A program made the position numbers and the translations under genes. DNA of 64,000 bases from positions 62,001 to 126,000 of the forward strand of contig JAKSYS010000033.1 of the NCBI GenBank assembly GCA_022925895.1. Direction: 5' to 3'. The notes under the pieces were generated by a model. That model saw only the letters and a list, made by a program, of their open reading frames with translations, was not told the DNA's origin and searched no databases. The DNA is from Fragilaria crotonensis. Taxonomy: Eukaryota > Bacillariophyta > Fragilariophyceae > Fragilariales > Fragilariaceae. Shown piece by piece: positions 62,245 to 64,000 of this stretch (position 1 is its first letter; each line of letters opens with the position of its first letter).

Positions 62245-62990
62245 TTTGAGTTGTATGTTCTTTAGTTGTGGTGAGAGTTTGATAAGATTTGATTTGTGAG
62301 CTGAAGGGAATGGGACGAGGAAAAGTTTTTCCATTTCGTGCTTGGGCCGTAAATTGGGTGCCAGCTCGAGCTGAATGGTGATCTGGTGATGGAATCTTGG
62401 ATTTCTTGGATTTTCTCTTGGAGGACTGTACCAGTACCTAGTATTTCTGCTACTACAGTATTGGCCACACGTACATACGGCATACGGAATACGGATACTT
62501 CGCAGAAGTGACAGTATGCATATAACAGTTTGCCACCGGTAGACGTGGACGGAAACTCTTGGTCTCTCTGACGTTGTACAAGTACTGTACTGCGAGTAGG
62601 GATTACTGTATGCATAGAATGAGGTTGGACGATGGTTGTAGCGGTACGTTAATCCAGTAGAGGCTATTTGGTAGTGCATCGTTACGGACGAACTCTATTT
62701 GTACTGTAGTACTAGTACTCCGAGTACTAGTCGTAGCTCATAGATTCCACACCTGACCATGTGCTGTATCGTACCCTGCTGTGATGTACTCCGAGTTTAC
62801 CAGTAGACTTGGAGCAATGCTGCGCCCATAATTTGGCTGATGCGCGCCGTTTTTCTGTCGCAGTACCAGACCATATCTTGTGGAAAGCTTTGGCACGTTC
62901 CATTAGAAATGCCAACAAAGCCTTCGTTGTCATATCACATATCATACATACTTCACCCTTGGCAACCTCCTCATTGTTTGTATTGTAAAC
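62245..62990. other. Intergenic, palindrome-rich
   Basis: Promoter side of the MsrB-like gene and of the ankyrin gene (divergent). TAC/GTA motifs near 62425-62470 and 62695-62740 (GTACTAGTACTCCGAGTACT). A minus-strand frame at 62727-62945 (HKIWSGTATEKRRAS) is not supported as a gene. Confidence 0.45.
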
Positions 62991-64000
62991 ATGGCTTTAC
63001 TTCTTGCTGAAGAGCACGAAAAAATGATACGGAATGATAGCACCGACGTTGTAAGTTTTCAAGAGTACACAGAAGACGCAATCACCTTCCATGTAAGCCG
63101 ACATGGCCATTTGGAAGTTTTTTGCTGCGAGTTGTTGAGCGGAATGGATTATGTGAACATTTCTGATAAGGATGATGAAACGGCCCTCATCTGGGCAAGC
63201 CGCGGTTGTCGTTTAGACGTCATTCGTGTGTTATTGAAACACAATTTGGTTGACTTGAACGTCGGTGATAACAATGGCGAAACAGCCCTGATTTGGGCAA
63301 GCCGTTATGGCCATATGGATGTCGTTCGTGAATTATTGAAGCACGACATGGTCGACATAAACATCGCCAGTGAAGGTGGTGACACGGCCCTAATCACGGC
63401 AAGCTTTGAGGGCGAATGGGTAGTTGTTTTGGAGTTGTTAAAACACAATGTGATTGATGTGAACATCGCTAATGAATGTGGTCATACAGCCCTTACCACA
63501 GCAAGCGAATTCGGACATTTCGAAGTCGTTGCTGTGTTATTGAATCACAGCACGATCAACGTTAACATCGCTAATGGAGAAGGCAAGACTGCCCTCATCT
63601 TAGCTTGCGAAGAAGGCAGCTTGGACGTCGTTAGGGAGTTATTGAAGCACAAAATGGTTGATGTGAAGATTGCTGATGAAAATGGTGATACGGCTCTTAT
63701 CACGGCAAGCCGTGAGGGCTATTTTGAAGTCGTTCGAGAGTTGTTGAAACACGACATGATCGATGCGAACATCGCTAATACATGTGGCGATACGGCCCTT
63801 ATAATGGCAAGCAAATTCGGGCATTTCGAAGTCGTTCATGAGTTATTGAAGCACACCATGATCAACGTGAATTGCGCTAATGGTCACGGCAAGACTGCCC
63901 TCATCTTGGCCAGCGAAGATGGCAATTCTGTAGTCGTTCAGGAGTTATTGAAGCACAAAATGGTCGATGTGAACGTTGCTCATCAATTTGGTGAAACGGC
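62991..64000 (+). CDS. Ankyrin-repeat protein, 3' end beyond the window
   Basis: The ATG at 62991 opens a frame that runs without a stop to the last base (336 complete codons). After a 35-residue leader come at least nine ankyrin repeats, each 34 residues (102 bp), of the form GDTALITASREGYFEVVREL followed by LKH-x-M-x-DVNIAN. The usual ankyrin TPLHLA is replaced by TALI-x-AS. Repeats 3-5 and 6-8 match as triplets: in each set the order is DTALITAS, xTAL-x-x-AS-FGHFEVV, GKTALILA. This shows a duplication of a three-repeat block (306 bp). Likely a protein-interaction surface; partner unknown. Whether other domains follow cannot be seen. No signal peptide. Confidence 0.88.
   Translation, partial: MALLLAEEHEKMIRNDSTDVVSFQEYTEDAITFHVSRHGHLEVFCCELLSGMDYVNISDKDDETALIWASRGCRLDVIRVLLKHNLVDLNVGDNNGETALIWASRYGHMDVVRELLKHDMVDINIASEGGDTALITASFEGEWVVVLELLKHNVIDVNIANECGHTALTTASEFGHFEVVAVLLNHSTINVNIANGEGKTALILACEEGSLDVVRELLKHKMVDVKIADENGDTALITASREGYFEVVRELLKHDMIDANIANTCGDTALIMASKFGHFEVVHELLKHTMINVNCANGHGKTALILASEDGNSVVVQELLKHKMVDVNVAHQFGET

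Noticed and set aside
62727-62945. Small minus-strand frame just upstream of the ankyrin gene
   Set aside because: Partly protein-like, but short, in a promoter region, and without a recognised family or clear transcript signal.
1-64000. tRNA, rRNA or other structured RNA genes
   Set aside because: I read for B-box-like GGTTCGA and cloverleaf arms and found nothing convincing; a dedicated RNA scan is needed to exclude them.

Overview
The window looks like nuclear DNA of a photosynthetic stramenopile, most likely a pennate diatom. Genes lie on both strands, most without introns, and the few introns proposed are 61-196 bp with GT..AG ends. One protein has an N-terminus like that of a thylakoid-lumen protein. 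There is an armadillo protein with an N-terminal C4 motif and a small conserved family of a kind I associate with diatoms, a Ty1/copia element of the diatom (CoDi-like) kind, and a 5'-truncated LINE with an RNase H tail. I could not search a database, so the organism is an inference.

Layout. 0.2-1.0 kb: small conserved diatom-type gene (-). 4.0-5.1 kb: inverted dimer of a short TIR element. 5.6-8.7 kb: an unrecognised, possibly beta-propeller protein (+) and an SGNH-like membrane protein (-). 9.5-12.5 kb: nuclear cap-binding protein 1 (-). 13.7-14.2 kb: acidic hypothetical (-). 16.2-17.7 kb: truncated LINE between 16-bp target-site duplications. 19.1-29.5 kb: membrane hypothetical, PI31 proteasome regulator, transglutaminase-like protein, PX-BAR sorting nexin, predicted lumenal protein, coiled-coil repeat protein, SET methyltransferase. 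30.0-36.7 kb: DIS3L2-like exoribonuclease (-) and C4/armadillo protein (+). 37.0-45.2 kb: two further relatives of the 4-kb TIR element, one of about 0.74 kb and one of 6.8 kb that carries a transposase-like gene and a BAH-like gene. 45.2 kb: cysteine-rich secreted protein whose start codon is 21 bases after the transposon end. 46.5-53.6 kb: young Ty1/copia element. 53.8-64.0 kb: CWC22 splicing factor, GNAT acetyltransferase, actin-related protein 4, ornithine cyclodeaminase/mu-crystallin, acidic hypothetical, MsrB-like protein, and an ankyrin-repeat protein cut by the window end.

Housekeeping genes for RNA metabolism (NCBP1, DIS3L2, CWC22), chromatin (ARP4, SET) and proteostasis/trafficking (PI31, sorting nexin) alternate with gene-poor stretches full of short GTAC/CTAG/CCGG palindromes. 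There is no operon logic; neighbours are mostly divergent or convergent and probably unrelated in function.

The most interesting item is the 6.8-kb DNA transposon at 38.4-45.2 kb. It has a large transposase that I cannot place in a superfamily, an opposing BAH-like gene, nested inverted repeats and a GCTTAC-rich subterminal array. It comes with two non-autonomous relatives in the same window that share the terminal architecture. A caution: five host genes show an apparent single frameshift, and four of these would be corrected by a one-base change, three of them in a homopolymer. This points to residual assembly indels rather than real pseudogenes.
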